Source: an uncultured Ignavibacteriota bacterium
GTDB lineage: Bacteria > Bacteroidota > Ignavibacteria > UBA10030 > UBA8401
Direction: 5' to 3'
Length of the DNA: 6,341 bases
NCBI GenBank assembly: GCA_903907305.1
Contig: CAIVNT010000385.1
Coordinates: 1 to 6,341, forward strand
In this document: in pieces, positions 6,319 to 6,341 of the stretch
Numbering within the stretch: position 1 is the stretch's first letter
How the letters are laid out: each line of letters begins with the position of its first letter
Made by a program: the position numbers and the translations under genes
Notes under the pieces: generated by a model
Databases searched by the model: none
What the model was told of the DNA's origin: nothing
The model's input: only the letters and a program-made list of their open reading frames with translations

Positions 6319-6341
6319 GAAGAATAAAAATATTCTGCCAC
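6307..6341. repeat. Imperfect inverted repeat at the right edge
   Basis: GTGG (6307-6310) pairs with CCAC (6338-6341), and ATATTTT (6312-6318) pairs with AAAATAT (6327-6333). The loop is 8 nt, with an asymmetric bulge of T6311 against TCTG 6334-6337. It overlaps the left hairpin's tail, so the two structures are alternatives. It also contains TATATTTTG, which partly resembles the Bacteroidota -7 element (TAnnTTTG) with one extra T. The window ends here, so its role cannot be settled. Confidence 0.3.

Overview
The window looks like a chromosomal segment from an FCB-group bacterium (Bacteroidota in the broad sense, most like the Ignavibacteria/Kryptonia-type lineages). The main reason is the C-terminus of the first protein, which carries a classic type IX secretion (T9SS, Por) type A sorting domain with the 'NFPNPFNPSTTI' signature common in those lineages. 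Lipoprotein signal peptides, an outer-membrane-type protein and moderate GC fit this. The placement comes from motif recognition, not from a database search.

Layout: all recognisable genes are on the + strand. (1) Positions 1-2858 hold the 3' part of a very large secreted protein. It has Asn/Gly/Thr/Ser-rich beta-helix-like repeats, then an Fn3-like module, then the T9SS sorting domain. The frame is open to the left edge, so the true start lies outside. A perfect 9-bp palindrome overlaps its stop codon. (2) Positions 2895-3662 encode a 255-aa protein without a signal peptide, with a faint resemblance to the acetoacetate-decarboxylase-like fold. (3) Positions 3751-4437 encode a 228-aa lipoprotein of unknown function, closed by a good intrinsic terminator at 4448-4479. 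(4) Positions 4513-5277 encode a 254-aa secreted, probably outer-membrane beta-barrel protein. (5) Overlapping it by 11 nt is a tricorn-like S41 peptidase lipoprotein, 5267-6260. Its reading frame is broken by one extra base in a GGGG run near 5457-5460, so it appears as two overlapping frames (5267-5488 and 5466-6260). Removing one G restores a continuous 330-residue protein with all expected catalytic motifs.

Functionally this is a cell-envelope and secretion neighbourhood: one T9SS cargo, two lipoproteins and one outer-membrane protein. The barrel and the peptidase form a translationally coupled pair downstream of a terminator. I found no RNA genes, CRISPR array, insertion sequence or defence system. 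The most noteworthy item is the frameshifted S41 gene. No gene-free stretch exceeds 300 bases; the longest gaps are 3663-3750, 4438-4512 and 6261-6341.
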